A DNA stretch of 64,000 nt, from contig NZ_BNEM01000002.1 in the NCBI RefSeq assembly GCF_018327705.1, positions 2,480,001 to 2,544,000 of the forward strand, written 5' to 3'. The notes beneath the pieces were generated by a model, which ran no database searches, was not told the DNA's origin, and saw only the letters and a list, made by a program, of their open reading frames with translations. How positions within the stretch are numbered: the first letter of the stretch is position 1; each line of letters opens with the position of its first letter. Shown piece after piece: positions 43,044 through 53,300 of this stretch. The translations under genes and the position numbers were made by a program. The DNA is from Catellatospora sp. TT07R-123 (lineage in GTDB: Bacteria; Actinomycetota; Actinomycetes; Mycobacteriales; Micromonosporaceae).

Positions 43044-45143
43044 TCACTGTTCGTACAAGGACCGGAAGCCGTCTCCAGCAGCCGCCCCGGGCTCGCCGAG
43101 CCATACCGGCACCTGCGACTCGGGCATCGGCCGGGAGAACAGGTAGCCCTGCCCGTAGATGCAGCCGATCGAGGCCGACAGCTGGTGCTGGTGCTCGGTC
43201 TCGATGCCCTCCGCCACGACGTCCAGGCCGAGGGTCCGGATCAGCGTGACGGTCCCCTGCATCAGGTCGCGCTGCCGCCGCGAGGTGGTCAGCCCCTTGG
43301 CGAACAGGCGGTCCAGCTTGACGATGTCCAGGGGGATCTGCCGCAGGTAGCCCAGTGCCGAGTAGCCGGTGCCGAAGTCGTCGATCGCGATCCGCACGCC
43401 CCCGCGGCGCAGCAGCGCGAGCGCTTCCCATACCCGGTCGTCGTCCGGTAGCAGCTGGCTTTCGGTGATCTCCAGGACGAGCCGGTGCGGCGGCAGCCCG
43501 GTGGCGGCGAGCAGGTGCGTGACGGTATCGGGGAAGCCGTCGGTCCGGAACTGCTGGGCCGAGACGTTGACGCTGACATAGGGGGCACCGCCCCGCGCGG
43601 TGGTGTGCCAGAGTTCGGCCGCGGTCATCGCGGTGGCCAGCACCCACTCTCCGATCGGGACGATCAGACCGCAGTCCTCGGCGAGGTCGATGAACTCGCC
43701 CGGATGCATCCGCCCCCGGTCCGGGTGCTGCCAGCGCAGCAGTGCCTCCAGTCCGACGGTCCGGCCGGTGCCGAGTGCCACGATCGGCTGGTACTCCAGC
43801 AGCAGCGTCCCGTCGTCGATGGCGGCGGCCAGGGCGGAGCGGAGCTGCGGCTGCCCGGCCCGGTCGGCCATCGGCGGTGCGAAGTGGCGGCACTGCCCGG
43901 CACCGGCGGCCCTGGCCGCGCGCAGTGCCAGGTTGGCGTTGCGCAGCAGTCCGTGCGCGTCGCCGGTGTGCGCGGTCGTGGCCGCGCCGATGCTGGCCCC
44001 GCAGCCGACCACGGTCGCGCCGCTGGTGCGGATCGGTTCGGCGAGCCGTCGGCTCAGGCTGGTCGTGACGGCGGCGACGTCCGCCGGGCTGGCGGCGTTC
44101 TGAATGAGTACGGCGAATTCGTCGCCGCCGAAGCGGGCGGCCACGTTTCCGGCGCCGACGACGTCGGTGAGGCGACGGCTCACGGTCCTGAGGACCTCGT
44201 CGCCGACCGCGTGGCCGAAGGTGTCGTTGACGGAGCCGAAGTCGTCGAGGTCGACGAGGATGACGGCGGTCAGGCCGCGGTCGGTGGCGATGGCGTGCTC
44301 GATCCGTTCGGCGAACAGCACCCGGTTGGGCAGCCCGGTCAGGGCGTCGTGGAACATGCGCTCGGTCAGCTCGTGTTCGAGCCGGCGCTGGGCGGTCACG
44401 TCGTGGAGGGTGAGCGTGACCGCGGCCGCGGGGTCCTGCGGCTGGTGCATCGTGCAGGTGACCTCGACGGTCGGGGTGCTTCCGTCGGCCGCCTCGATGG
44501 TCCAGTCCGCGCGGCCCGGCTCCGTGCCGCCGGAGCCGGTGCGGACGTGGCGCAGGAGGAACTCGGCCGCGGGCCGCTGGTCGGCGGCGACGAAGGCGAG
44601 CAGGTCGCGGTCGGGCAGGGCGGAGGTGCCGAAGACGGTACGGGCGGACGGGCTGGCGTACCGGATGCGGTGGTCGGCGTCGATGATCAGCACCGCGTCG
44701 CAGATCCGTTCCATCAGCGCCTCGACCTCGTGGAGGCTTCGGTAGCGCCGGAGTTCGTCGGCCAGCGAGATGCGCTCGACCGCCTGCGCGGCCTGCGCCG
44801 AGAGGATCTGCAGCGGCAGGTCGAGGCCGGGTGTGGCGGCGGTGTCGGGGTCGACGAGGAGCACACCGAGCGGGCCGGCAGCCGCCGTGCGCACCTCGAT
44901 CGGCACGAGGTCCGGGGAGTGGTCCGGACCGGGCCGGTCGCCGGGCGAGGCCGGGTCCTCGGGCATACGGATGCGCACCTCGTGCGGGTGGTCCGGTGGG
45001 GTGAGCCTGGTGAGGGCCTGGTCGACGGCTCCCAGGACGGCTTCGGTGCCGGTGGCGGCGGCCAGCGCCGCGGCGGCGTCGCGCAGCACGTGGTGCACCG
45101 CCGCCGCCTGCCGCGAGCAAGCTTCCTCTGGGTTGGCGCTCAT
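43044..45143 (-). CDS. PAS-GGDEF-EAL cyclic-di-GMP protein
   Basis: The 699-residue protein has a divergent N-terminal GAF-like region, then a PAS domain (about 140-270, DAVLIIDADHRIRYASPSA). A GGDEF domain with an intact RFGGDEF signature lies near residue 335 and an EAL domain with LEALLRW near 463. The EAL site residues appear intact: ITES, IAIDDFGTGYS, KLDR and VVAEGIET. It could both make and break cyclic-di-GMP. No signal peptide or membrane segment is seen. It lies 31 bp after the GAF gene and is likely co-transcribed; the ATG at 45143 has no clear ribosome site. Confidence 0.9.
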   Translation of the reverse strand: MSANPEEACSRQAAAVHHVLRDAAAALAAATGTEAVLGAVDQALTRLTPPDHPHEVRIRMPEDPASPGDRPGPDHSPDLVPIEVRTAAAGPLGVLLVDPDTAATPGLDLPLQILSAQAAQAVERISLADELRRYRSLHEVEALMERICDAVLIIDADHRIRYASPSARTVFGTSALPDRDLLAFVAADQRPAAEFLLRHVRTGSGGTEPGRADWTIEAADGSTPTVEVTCTMHQPQDPAAAVTLTLHDVTAQRRLEHELTERMFHDALTGLPNRVLFAERIEHAIATDRGLTAVILVDLDDFGSVNDTFGHAVGDEVLRTVSRRLTDVVGAGNVAARFGGDEFAVLIQNAASPADVAAVTTSLSRRLAEPIRTSGATVVGCGASIGAATTAHTGDAHGLLRNANLALRAARAAGAGQCRHFAPPMADRAGQPQLRSALAAAIDDGTLLLEYQPIVALGTGRTVGLEALLRWQHPDRGRMHPGEFIDLAEDCGLIVPIGEWVLATAMTAAELWHTTARGGAPYVSVNVSAQQFRTDGFPDTVTHLLAATGLPPHRLVLEITESQLLPDDDRVWEALALLRRGGVRIAIDDFGTGYSALGYLRQIPLDIVKLDRLFAKGLTTSRRQRDLMQGTVTLIRTLGLDVVAEGIETEHQHQLSASIGCIYGQGYLFSRPMPESQVPVWLGEPGAAAGDGFRSLYEQ

Positions 45144-45174
45144 CGCGGCCGCCGACGGCTGTCGCGCCGCGGCG

Positions 45175-45696
45175 CTAGACAGCGGCCAGTCGGGTCGGCT
45201 CCCGTGCGGGCTCGGCCTGCGGACCGATCCTGGCCAGGGCGCGTCCGGCCGCGGCGGCGAGCCGCTCCAGGGTGGCCACCTGGTCGGCCGATGCCTGGTG
45301 GACGTCGGCCCAGTATGCGCCGATGGCGCCGACCGGTGATCCGGTGACGCGGACGGGCACCATGAGCAGGCTGCGGACGAACGTCGGGCGGTAGGCCGCC
45401 TGCGGGACGCGGCTGTCGGTGCGGATATCGGCGATGGCGACGGTCTCGTCGTGGAGCATCGCCCAGCCGCTGATGCACGCCGTGGCGGGGAACCGCTGGC
45501 CTTTCCACAGCGGGCTCATCGCGTCCTCGTCGGCGTAGTAGCACTGGCCGTTTTGCAACTGCACGACGGTGGCGCCCTGCGCCCCCACGGCGGCTCGTAC
45601 GCTGCACCGCAGGGCGGTCTGGACGTCCTCGACGGATTTCGCCTTGTCAAGCAGCTCGATCGCCCATTCGATCGAGCTGCCCTCAGTGTGGGCCAT
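45175..45696 (-). CDS. GAF-domain protein, 173 aa
   Basis: The protein is a single GAF sensor domain (VEDVQTALRCSVRAAVGAQG, GQCYYADEDAMSPLWKGQRF, SLLMVPVRVTGSPVGAIGAY) with short extensions. GAF domains bind small ligands or haem, or sense redox state; no chromophore cysteine is obvious. It is the first gene of a pair with the GGDEF-EAL protein, so it may tune cyclic-di-GMP turnover through that partner; this is inference. ATG 45696 has GGGAG about ten bases upstream. The 223-bp upstream gap is AT-rich and contains the divergent promoters. Confidence 0.85.
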   Translation of the reverse strand: MAHTEGSSIEWAIELLDKAKSVEDVQTALRCSVRAAVGAQGATVVQLQNGQCYYADEDAMSPLWKGQRFPATACISGWAMLHDETVAIADIRTDSRVPQAAYRPTFVRSLLMVPVRVTGSPVGAIGAYWADVHQASADQVATLERLAAAAGRALARIGPQAEPAREPTRLAAV

Positions 45697-45919
45697 GGTC
45701 GCTTATCTCCCGACCTGTCCTTATCACATAGGGCTATTACGCGAATTTCAGTATACGACTGATTCGTCGCCCGTACCGTCCGAGCCGCCGGACCACGATG
45801 TTGCCGGTGGCGGGGTATTCCGAGGAAACCTCCGCCACCGGTTTCACGTTCTGATCTACTCCGTAGAGAGGCACCGGGCCGGCCGGTCCCGGTCTGCCGT
45901 TATCGGCACGGGGGTCGGG

Positions 45920-47170
45920 ATGCGACGGTTCGGCGTAGGCGGCATGGCCGTGTCACTCATGCTCGCGGCTTCAGCGGGCTCGTGCGGCCAGGTGGAGTCC
46001 TGGCAGCAGCTGCGGACGGCACCGTCACCGACTGCCCCCGCGTACGCCGCCGACCTCCAGACCAGGATCCAGTCGATCATGGATGCCATGAGCGTCCCGG
46101 GCGCGGTCGTGATGATCACGTCACCGGGCAAGGGCGACTGGACCCAGACCTTCGGCCGCCAGGCCGTCGTCGGGAACGCGCCTGTGACCGCCGACGACCA
46201 CTTCCGCATCGGCTCGAACACCAAGACCATGACCGGCACGGTGCTGCTGCAACTGGCGCAGGAGGGCAAGATCGGCCTGGACGATCCGGTGTCGAAGTAC
46301 CGGCCGGACGTGCCCGACGGCGACAACATCACGATCACCCAGCTGCTGGACATGCGCAGCGGGCTCTACAACTACTCCGAGGACGAGCAGTTCAACGCCC
46401 GGCTCGACAACGACCCCGGCTACGTCTGGAAGCCCGACGAACTGCTCGCGATCGCGTTCGCCAAGCCGCCGTACTTCGCGCCGGGGGCGGAGTTCCACTA
46501 CTCCAACACCAACCTGATCCTGGTGGGGCTCATCATCGAGCAGCTCACCGGCAGCACGCTGCGCAACGAGTTCCAGCAGCGGATCTTCGGGCCGCTCGGG
46601 CTGGGGCAGACGCAACTGCCCGAGAACACCGACACCGGGATTCCCGCACCGCATCCGCAGGGGTACATGTTCGGCACGAACGTGAGCACGCTGTCGAACC
46701 CGGCGCTGTCGCCCGCCGACCAGGCGGCCGCCGCCAAGGGCGGGCTGCTGCCCCGGGACGTCACCGACAGCAGCCCGTCGTGGGCGTGGGCGGCCGGTGG
46801 CGCGATCTCCACCGCCGCCGACCTCACCCGCTACGTCACGGCGCTGGTGGACGGCGGGCTGCTCGACCCGGCGATGCAGAAGACGAGGATGGACAGCATC
46901 AAGCCGATCCCGACCCCGGACAATGCCGACGTCGGGTACGGGCTGGCGCTGGTGAAGTTCGGGCCGCTGTACGGCCACGACGGGCAGATCCCGGGGTTCA
47001 ACTCGTTCATGGCGCACGACCCGGCCACCAAGAACACGATCATCGTGCTGACCTCGCTGTTCGCCGGGCCGGACGGCAAGCAGCCGGCCAACGTGATCGC
47101 CATGGCGATCATGCAGGCGCTGTACGGCCACACCCTGACGCCGTCCCCGGCGCCGTCGCCTTCCCGCTGA
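45920..47170 (+). CDS. Serine beta-lactamase-fold hydrolase, probable lipoprotein
   Basis: The 416-residue protein has an N-terminal signal with a possible lipobox (SAGSC, C22). The class C beta-lactamase/DD-peptidase fold is complete in its motifs: S99-N-T-K102 as SxxK, Y194-S-N196 as YxN, and HDGQIPG near residue 354 as the KTG equivalent. Members include esterases, D-amino-peptidases and carboxypeptidases, so beta-lactam resistance is not implied. The ATG at 45920 has a GGGGG-rich site upstream; the longer frame upstream is non-coding in character. It is anchored to or released from the outer face of the membrane. Confidence 0.88.
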   Translation: MRRFGVGGMAVSLMLAASAGSCGQVESWQQLRTAPSPTAPAYAADLQTRIQSIMDAMSVPGAVVMITSPGKGDWTQTFGRQAVVGNAPVTADDHFRIGSNTKTMTGTVLLQLAQEGKIGLDDPVSKYRPDVPDGDNITITQLLDMRSGLYNYSEDEQFNARLDNDPGYVWKPDELLAIAFAKPPYFAPGAEFHYSNTNLILVGLIIEQLTGSTLRNEFQQRIFGPLGLGQTQLPENTDTGIPAPHPQGYMFGTNVSTLSNPALSPADQAAAAKGGLLPRDVTDSSPSWAWAAGGAISTAADLTRYVTALVDGGLLDPAMQKTRMDSIKPIPTPDNADVGYGLALVKFGPLYGHDGQIPGFNSFMAHDPATKNTIIVLTSLFAGPDGKQPANVIAMAIMQALYGHTLTPSPAPSPSR

Positions 47171-47217
47171 TCCGACCTGGACCTGACCGGCCGACCACGC
47201 GCAGGCCCCGGCCGTCC

Positions 47218-47223
47218 TACGAT
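47218..47223 (+). promoter_or_regulatory. Probable -10 box, leaderless DUF1963 gene
   Basis: TACGAT ends seven bases before the GTG at 47231 with no ribosome site in between. Confidence 0.5.
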
Positions 47224-47230
47224 CGTCGCC

Positions 47231-48130
47231 GTGTACACCACGCCCGCCAGCCCCGTCGATGTCGCAGCCGTCTTGCCACAGCTTGGGCCGTTTGCCCGCA
47301 CCACGGTCCGGCTGCACCCGCGGCAGGGCTCGCCGACCGTCGAGCAGAGTTCGATGGGCGGGCCGCTGCTGTGGCCCGCCGACGAACCCTGGCCGACGTG
47401 CGACGGCCCGCAAGGTGACGACCACCTCGACGAATGGCCGGCCGAGGCCGAGGCCCCGCTGGTGCCGGTCCTTCAGCTGTACGCCGCCGACGTCCCGGAA
47501 CTGCCGTTCCCGGCCGGCACCGATCTACTGCAGGTCCTGTGGTGCCCGTTCGATCACGCGCCGTTCAGCTCGCCGCGGCCGCTGCTGCGGTGGCGGCAGG
47601 CCGCCGACATCACCGACCGCCTGGCGCACATGCCCGACCCGGACGGCGAAGCAGACCCCGAACACCTACCGCAGGCCTGTGTGCTGGCCCCGGAGCGGGT
47701 GACCGAATACCCGACCCATGACCTTCCCGAGGGCGTATGGGCGCAGATCCGCGACGCTGTCGCGCAGATCAGGCAGGACACGGGCTGGGATTACGACGCC
47801 GACCTGGCGGTGGCCTCCGGCACCAAGACCGGCGGCTACCCGGGGTGGACTCAGTCGCCGGACTGGCCGGTGTGCGGATGCGGCAGCCGGATGGAGCACC
47901 TGCTGACGGTAGCCAGCTGGGAGTTCAGCCGCGGTGACGAGAAGCGGTGGATCGCCCTGGAGGACCGCCCGGCCATGACCGGGTGGTCGTGGGATGCCCC
48001 CGACACCCATCCGTGGTGGGCCATCCGCAATCCGGCAGGGATGATGCTCGGCGACGTCGGGGGCATCTACCTGTTCGCGTGCGCCGTCTGCCCGTCGCGG
48101 CCGTTCGACTACCGGTTCGACTGCTCCTGA
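47231..48130 (+). CDS. DUF1963-like protein (YwqG-type)
   Basis: The 299-residue protein fits the DUF1963/YwqG pattern: SSMGGPLLWPADEPWPTCDG near the N terminus, LQVLWCPFDHAPF, a central KTGGYPGWTQSPDWPVCGCG with a CxC pair, and a C-terminal GGIYLFACAVCPSRP. The function of the family is unknown. No signal peptide is seen. It is probably leaderless from TACGAT. It is convergent with the lnt gene and not in an operon. Confidence 0.75.
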   Translation: MYTTPASPVDVAAVLPQLGPFARTTVRLHPRQGSPTVEQSSMGGPLLWPADEPWPTCDGPQGDDHLDEWPAEAEAPLVPVLQLYAADVPELPFPAGTDLLQVLWCPFDHAPFSSPRPLLRWRQAADITDRLAHMPDPDGEADPEHLPQACVLAPERVTEYPTHDLPEGVWAQIRDAVAQIRQDTGWDYDADLAVASGTKTGGYPGWTQSPDWPVCGCGSRMEHLLTVASWEFSRGDEKRWIALEDRPAMTGWSWDAPDTHPWWAIRNPAGMMLGDVGGIYLFACAVCPSRPFDYRFDCS

Positions 48131-48188
48131 CCCGCAGCCCGCCTGCTCACGTCGGGCGGCGGTCGACCGTACGCGGAGCCCGGTCCCT

Positions 48189-49661
48189 TCATCGCGCGGA
48201 GGCGAGTTCGTCGGCGGGCTGAGCCGCAACCGTTTCCGCGGCCGCGTGGTCGCCGGAAGACCGCGGCCGCCCGCGCAGCCGCAGTAGCGCGGCCGCCGCG
48301 GCGAGCAGGCAGAGCCACGCGAACCACGGTCTGGCGGCGGTGTAGAGCGTGGACCGGACCGAGACCGGCAGGTCGTAGGTCACGGTCGCGAAGCCGGACT
48401 CCCCGGTACGCGCCTCGGCGAGGACCCGGCCTGCCGCGTCGCTGACGGTCAGCGCACCCATCCGTCCGCTGCGTACGATCGGCAGCCCGTTCTCGATGCC
48501 GCGCATGACCGCCATCCGGCTGTGCAGCCACCCGTCACGGTCCATGTCCCACGCCGGGACCAGCAGCAGCTCCGCGCCCTCGGCACGATACGACCGGGCC
48601 AGGTCCGGGAAGTCGAGGTCCTTGCAGATCGCCACGCCCCACGGTCGATCCGGCACGAACGTCAGCCCGGTCCCGGGCACGTTCGGCTCGACGAACAGCA
48701 GATGCTGCTTGTGGTAAGCCACCACCGAGTCCGGCGTGACGACCTGGGCTGTGTTGTAGCCGTGGCGGACCGCGACGCCGAACACGATGGTCGCGCCGCC
48801 GTCCCGGGCGATGGCGGCCAAGGCGTCGGTCACCCCGGCCACCCGGTCGGGGTCGGCGACCAGCACGGCCTCCGGCAGTACGACCGTCTTCGCGCCCTGG
48901 CCGACGGCAGCGCGGACCTGCGCCAGATACCCGTCGAACAGCTCGGTCCCTGCGGGGGTGGCGATGTCGACGAAGTCGCCGCGCCCGGGTTGGGCGATCA
49001 GGGCGATCCGCTCGACCGGCCCGTCAGCGGGCCGTCCCAGCTGCACCAGCCCGTATCCGCTGACGGCGGCCAGCCCGACGGCGACGGCCGCGACCGGCCG
49101 CCACCACCCGGGTGACCCCGCCCTGCGGTGCACGGTCACGGCGACGGTCGTCTGCACGACGAGCAGCACGAACGTGATACCGAGGTACGACGTCAGCGAG
49201 GCGAGCTGAGCCACCGGCAGCACCGCCGTCTGCGTGTACGCCAGGCTCCAGAAGGCGCCGTCCGGTGAGCTGATCGCGAACAGGTACTCGACTCCGACCC
49301 AGGCCGCGGGCGGCAGGAGGACCGCGGCGGCCCAGCGTCCGCGGCGGATCAGGGCCCGGTAGGCCAGGACCACGGCGGCGAACACTCCGGCGGCGGCCAG
49401 GTCGATCAGGGCGGCCCGTACCGGCGGCATGCCGAGGTCGCCGGTCAGGTAGGTCCACTCGTTGAGCGTGCCGATCAGCCACGCCGCAGCCGCGGCAAGC
49501 GCCGCGCCCAGCCGACCGAGCCGGGGTGCCGCGAGCAGCACCGGGATGACCGCGATCCAGGTCAGCCAGGCCAGTGGACGCAGGCCGGTGCCGAAGTACA
49601 GCGCCGCGCCCGACGCGAGCGCGGCGGCGGCGAGCGCGGCCCGGTCACGCTTTGATGCCAT
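48189..49661 (-). CDS. lnt: Apolipoprotein N-acyltransferase
   Basis: The 490-residue protein has six to seven membrane segments in residues 10-205, a nitrilase-fold domain (about 215-430), and a last membrane helix near 455-480. The catalytic triad is visible: E264 in VLPEAV, K318 in AYHKQH and C346 in VAICKDLDF. It transfers an acyl chain to the N-terminal cysteine of lipoproteins at the outer face of the membrane. Actinobacterial versions are often fused to Ppm1; this one is not. Its ATG at 49661 overlaps the end of the tetR gene by 17 bp, so the two are coupled and the regulator may control it. Confidence 0.88.
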   Translation of the reverse strand: MASKRDRAALAAAALASGAALYFGTGLRPLAWLTWIAVIPVLLAAPRLGRLGAALAAAAAWLIGTLNEWTYLTGDLGMPPVRAALIDLAAAGVFAAVVLAYRALIRRGRWAAAVLLPPAAWVGVEYLFAISSPDGAFWSLAYTQTAVLPVAQLASLTSYLGITFVLLVVQTTVAVTVHRRAGSPGWWRPVAAVAVGLAAVSGYGLVQLGRPADGPVERIALIAQPGRGDFVDIATPAGTELFDGYLAQVRAAVGQGAKTVVLPEAVLVADPDRVAGVTDALAAIARDGGATIVFGVAVRHGYNTAQVVTPDSVVAYHKQHLLFVEPNVPGTGLTFVPDRPWGVAICKDLDFPDLARSYRAEGAELLLVPAWDMDRDGWLHSRMAVMRGIENGLPIVRSGRMGALTVSDAAGRVLAEARTGESGFATVTYDLPVSVRSTLYTAARPWFAWLCLLAAAAALLRLRGRPRSSGDHAAAETVAAQPADELASAR

Positions 49662-50241
49662 CGAACATCCTCTCCAGGGCCGCGTGGCACAGCGCGCGGA
49701 ATCCGGGCTCGTCGAGTCCGATGCGGCCGCCGTGGTAGAGCTCGACGAAGCCGTGCAGGAGCGCGGCCACGGTGATCGCGACCTCCCATACGTCGTCGTC
49801 GCGGAAGACGCCGCCCTCGATGCCCGCGGTGAGCTGCTCGACCAGCAGGTTCAGCGTGGGTGATCTGCGGGCGCGGAAGTCCTCGGGGAACATGCGCGCG
49901 TCGTCGCGGCGCTCGCCGAACAGGAAGGCGTAGAGCTTCGGCTCGCGCAGGGCGAAGTCGAGGTAGTCGTCGACGCCGCCGCTCAGGCGTTCGACCGGGG
50001 TGCCCTGGCGGATGCCGGTCGACCACCGCCGGGCGATCTCGGCGAAGCACTCGTCGGCGACGTGGCGCAGCAGCGCTTCGCGGTTGTCGAAGTGCCGGTA
50101 GAGCGCCATCGGGGTGAGGCCCACCGCCTGGGCGACCCGGCGCATCGACACCGCGTCGGCCCCTTCGGTGGTCAGGATCTCGCGCGCGACCGCCGCGACC
50201 CGCTCTTTGGTCGACGCCTTGTCTACACCGTAGACTTTCAT
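49645..50241 (-). CDS. TetR-family regulator, coupled to lnt
   Basis: The 198-residue protein has an N-terminal TetR helix-turn-helix (TTEGADAVSMRRVAQAVGLT, PMALYRHFDNREALL) and an all-helical ligand/dimer domain. The ATG at 50241 lies between two copies of a 15-bp palindrome-like sequence, the first inside codons 3-7. A -10-like TACGGT ends six bases before the start, so the gene is probably leaderless and self-repressed. The effector is unknown. Co-expression with lnt is unusual and suggests envelope or lipid-related signals; that is inference. Confidence 0.88.
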   Translation of the reverse strand: MKVYGVDKASTKERVAAVAREILTTEGADAVSMRRVAQAVGLTPMALYRHFDNREALLRHVADECFAEIARRWSTGIRQGTPVERLSGGVDDYLDFALREPKLYAFLFGERRDDARMFPEDFRARRSPTLNLLVEQLTAGIEGGVFRDDDVWEVAITVAALLHGFVELYHGGRIGLDEPGFRALCHAALERMFDGIKA

Positions 50242-50256
50242 GTCTACACCGTATAC
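50221..50256. promoter_or_regulatory. Twin TetR operators spanning the tetR start
   Basis: GTCTACACCGTAGAC (50221-50235, perfect arms) and GTCTACACCGTATAC (50242-50256) are direct copies 21 bp apart, two DNA turns. The second overlaps the -10 region, and the first lies in the first codons. Confidence 0.7.
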
Positions 50257-50300
50257 ATGACGGGCGCGGCGGTCAACGCCGCTCGACTCCGGCCGGCCCG

Positions 50301-53300
50301 TCAGGCACCGGTGTACGCGAACGCGGCCCAGTACCGGGGATCGGCGTAGGGCCACGGGCTCGACCCGCCCGGCGGATCGATGCCGGGCAGCAGCGCCGCC
50401 AGGTCGTCGCGGGTGGCCGTACGCAGCCAGTGCTGGGCCTGGTTGAGCGCCACCGCGGGCGGCTGCCCGTCCCGGCACCAGCGCTCGTAGAAGGCGGCCA
50501 TCAGGTACGTGGTGGCGAGGTCGTCGACCGCCCAGGCGGTGGCGATCACCCCGGCGAAGCCGAGCCGCAGCAGCGCGGTCGGCAGGCCGATGACCTCGTT
50601 CGGCAGCGCCGATCCGGTCATGTTCGTCTGGCACGCGGACAGGACCGCCAGGCGGCGCAGGCCCGGCCGCAGCGCCTCCTGAAGTTCGGTCAGCGTCACC
50701 TGCCGGTCGGCGAAGTACAGCCTGGTGTCCGAGATCGCCTCGGGCCGCGACGAGCCGTGGCAGGCAAGATGCCAGACCGTGTACCGGTCCGCGTTGGTGA
50801 CGAACTCCTCCCACGTGCAGCCGTGGACCGGCCGCACCGCCCGGCCGGTCCAGCGCCGGGTCACCTCGACGGTCTCCCGTGCGACGAAGCGGAGGCGGGC
50901 GCCGGCGGCGAGTCCGCGACCGTCCGGAACGTCCACGGCCAGCAGCGTCTGCTCCCCGTCGGCCAGCTCGGCCGCGGTGTCGCGACAGCGGCGCAGGCCA
51001 CGGGCGTTGGGCGCGTATCGGACAGCGGAGAAGTTCCCGGCGTGCTGCCATTCGGTGTGCCGGTCCCCCGGCAAGCCCGGGTCACCGGCCGCATGCAGCG
51101 GCAGGAGGTTGAACAGGCCCACCGGCACGAACGTGATGATCCGACCTCGGGCACTGAAGCGCACGAGATCCCGGATGCCGTCCATCCACAGCGTGCGAAG
51201 GCCGTCCGCCATCGGATCCTCGTACACGGGTCCGATCGGCCTGACCTCGCGGTCCGGGAGACGGGCCAGGCCGGTCGACGGTTCGACCTGCGGGCGTATC
51301 CGGCCGATGATCCGCGCCACGGACCCGCGGTCCAGCTTCGGCAGATCCACGTACTGCGGATCGTGCTGCGCGGCGACGACGAGCGCGTATCCGCCGGCTT
51401 TCGCCGCGCCGAGGTAGACCAGGGCGCCCTCCCCGGTCTCAGCGATGACGTCCTCGTAGCGGGCACCGATTCCCAGCGGATCCGCGCCTGTCGCCCTCGC
51501 CACCAGCCGGGCGGCCGCACGCACCTGGGTCCATGCCTGCCCGAGGCCGGCAGACTGCGCGTGCTCGTGTTCGGCGTACACCGCGAGCGCCTTCCGATAC
51601 GCCCCTGCGAGATCCCCGCGACCGGCCCGATCCAGTTGATCGAACAGTGCCGGGTCGTCGCGGCCCAGGAGTTCGGTGAGGCCGACCGCCCGGCCGGTCT
51701 CCAGCGCCAGGACGGCCTCCCGATAGTGGCCGGTGCGGGCCAGCCAGTAGCCAGCTTCCTCGGCGTGCTCCTGAGCGGCGGCGAGGATCCTCTGCTTGGC
51801 ACCGGTGCCGTACCGCTCGGCAGCGTCCTGGGCGGCCAGGTTCACGAGGCTCTCGTATGCCTCGGCCGCGCACTCGGCGACGTCGGTACCGAGAGCCCAC
51901 TCCGCCCATGCGGCAGCCAGCCGGGCTCTCGCCGCCGTGGTCCAACGGGCGCCCACCGCGTCGCGCCACTGCCGATGCCGTCGTTGCGGGTTGCCGCGGC
52001 CGGTCACGGCGTCCCGGGCCGCCCTGACCTCGTGCAGGAGAAGCCGGTCGTCCGCACCGTGTATGTGCCAGATACGGCACCTGCGGCCGATCAGGCGGGC
52101 GGCTTCGCGTATGTCGGCCGCCTGCTGTGCAGAAGGTTCCGGCTGCTGCCCAGCCCGCCAGAGCAGCAGCCTGGCCAGGCCCGCATCCGCCGCCGTCGTA
52201 CGCCGCCACCAGCGCAGCGCGGCTCGCCGACCGTCCCGGCAGCTTTCGATGCCGTCGTCGAGCCGGTCCGGATCCAGCCGGGCCAGCAGCATTCCGTAGC
52301 TGGCGTGCAGTTGCGGCCGCAGGCGGCGAGCTGTGAAGTCGTCCGCCCGTACACCGGCGTCCAACTCGCCGAGGGCGGCGGGCAGATCGCCCGCGACGAC
52401 ATGTCGGCGCGCGCGTACCAGGTGAGTGAGGCCGGGGCAGATCCCGGCGCGCTGGAGGCGGTCGATCAGATCGTCGAGCGGCGCCAGGTCGCCGTGCGTC
52501 TCGGCGGTTTCGAGGGCGTCGTCGGCGAGCCTGAACGCGAGCCATAGATTCAGCCCGAAGACACCGACGAGGCCGCGGGGGTCCACCGCGGCAGGCGACC
52601 GCTGCCGCTGGCCCAGCGGCGGCGCCCACGAGACTGGTGGCAGGCCGTCGAAGGCCGCCGCCACCGAACGGCGAGTCTGCGCGATCGCGGCTCTCGATCG
52701 CCGGAAGGCACGGATCTCGGCGACGCGCTGGAAGCCCCGATGGTGGTGGTCCGTGAGGACGCTTTCGGAGCGCCGCGCGATGTCGCGCATCGCTTCTGTG
52801 AGTTCGTCCTCGCGCGGATGGTCTACGGCCGCTTCGCTCTCCAGGACGTCGGCGCACAGGGACACGAAGTTCCGGGCGGTCGTCCTACGGTCGTTGTCGT
52901 CTTCGAGATCGCCGGTGTCGATGAGGCGGTGACGGCTGAGAAGATCGTCGATCAGCCAGTCGATGTCGCCGAACACCCCTGCGGTCCTGGCCATCTCGAA
53001 TATGGCCAGCGTTCGCAGGTACCAGTCGGACCCGGTTGTAGTCCGCATGATCTGACGGTAGGCGTCACGGGCGCGGGCGGCGGCCGGGCGGTCGTCGCGA
53101 AACCAGGCGTCCTTGTACTCCCATGCGCATTGTTCGATCTGAGCCCATTGCCGCGCATGCTCTTCTGAGCTGCGCATCTCCTGCTGGATCTTGTAGATAC
53201 GGGCGTGGTGGGCCCATGGTTCCCGGAAGACAGGGTCGACAGGCCTCCCGCACTCAGGACATGGATGCGGCCATGACCTGGGTGCGGGCTCGTCGCCATT

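Noticed and set aside
45920-47170. Beta-lactam resistance gene
   Set aside because: The fold motifs are shared by many esterases and peptidases; nothing shows beta-lactamase activity.
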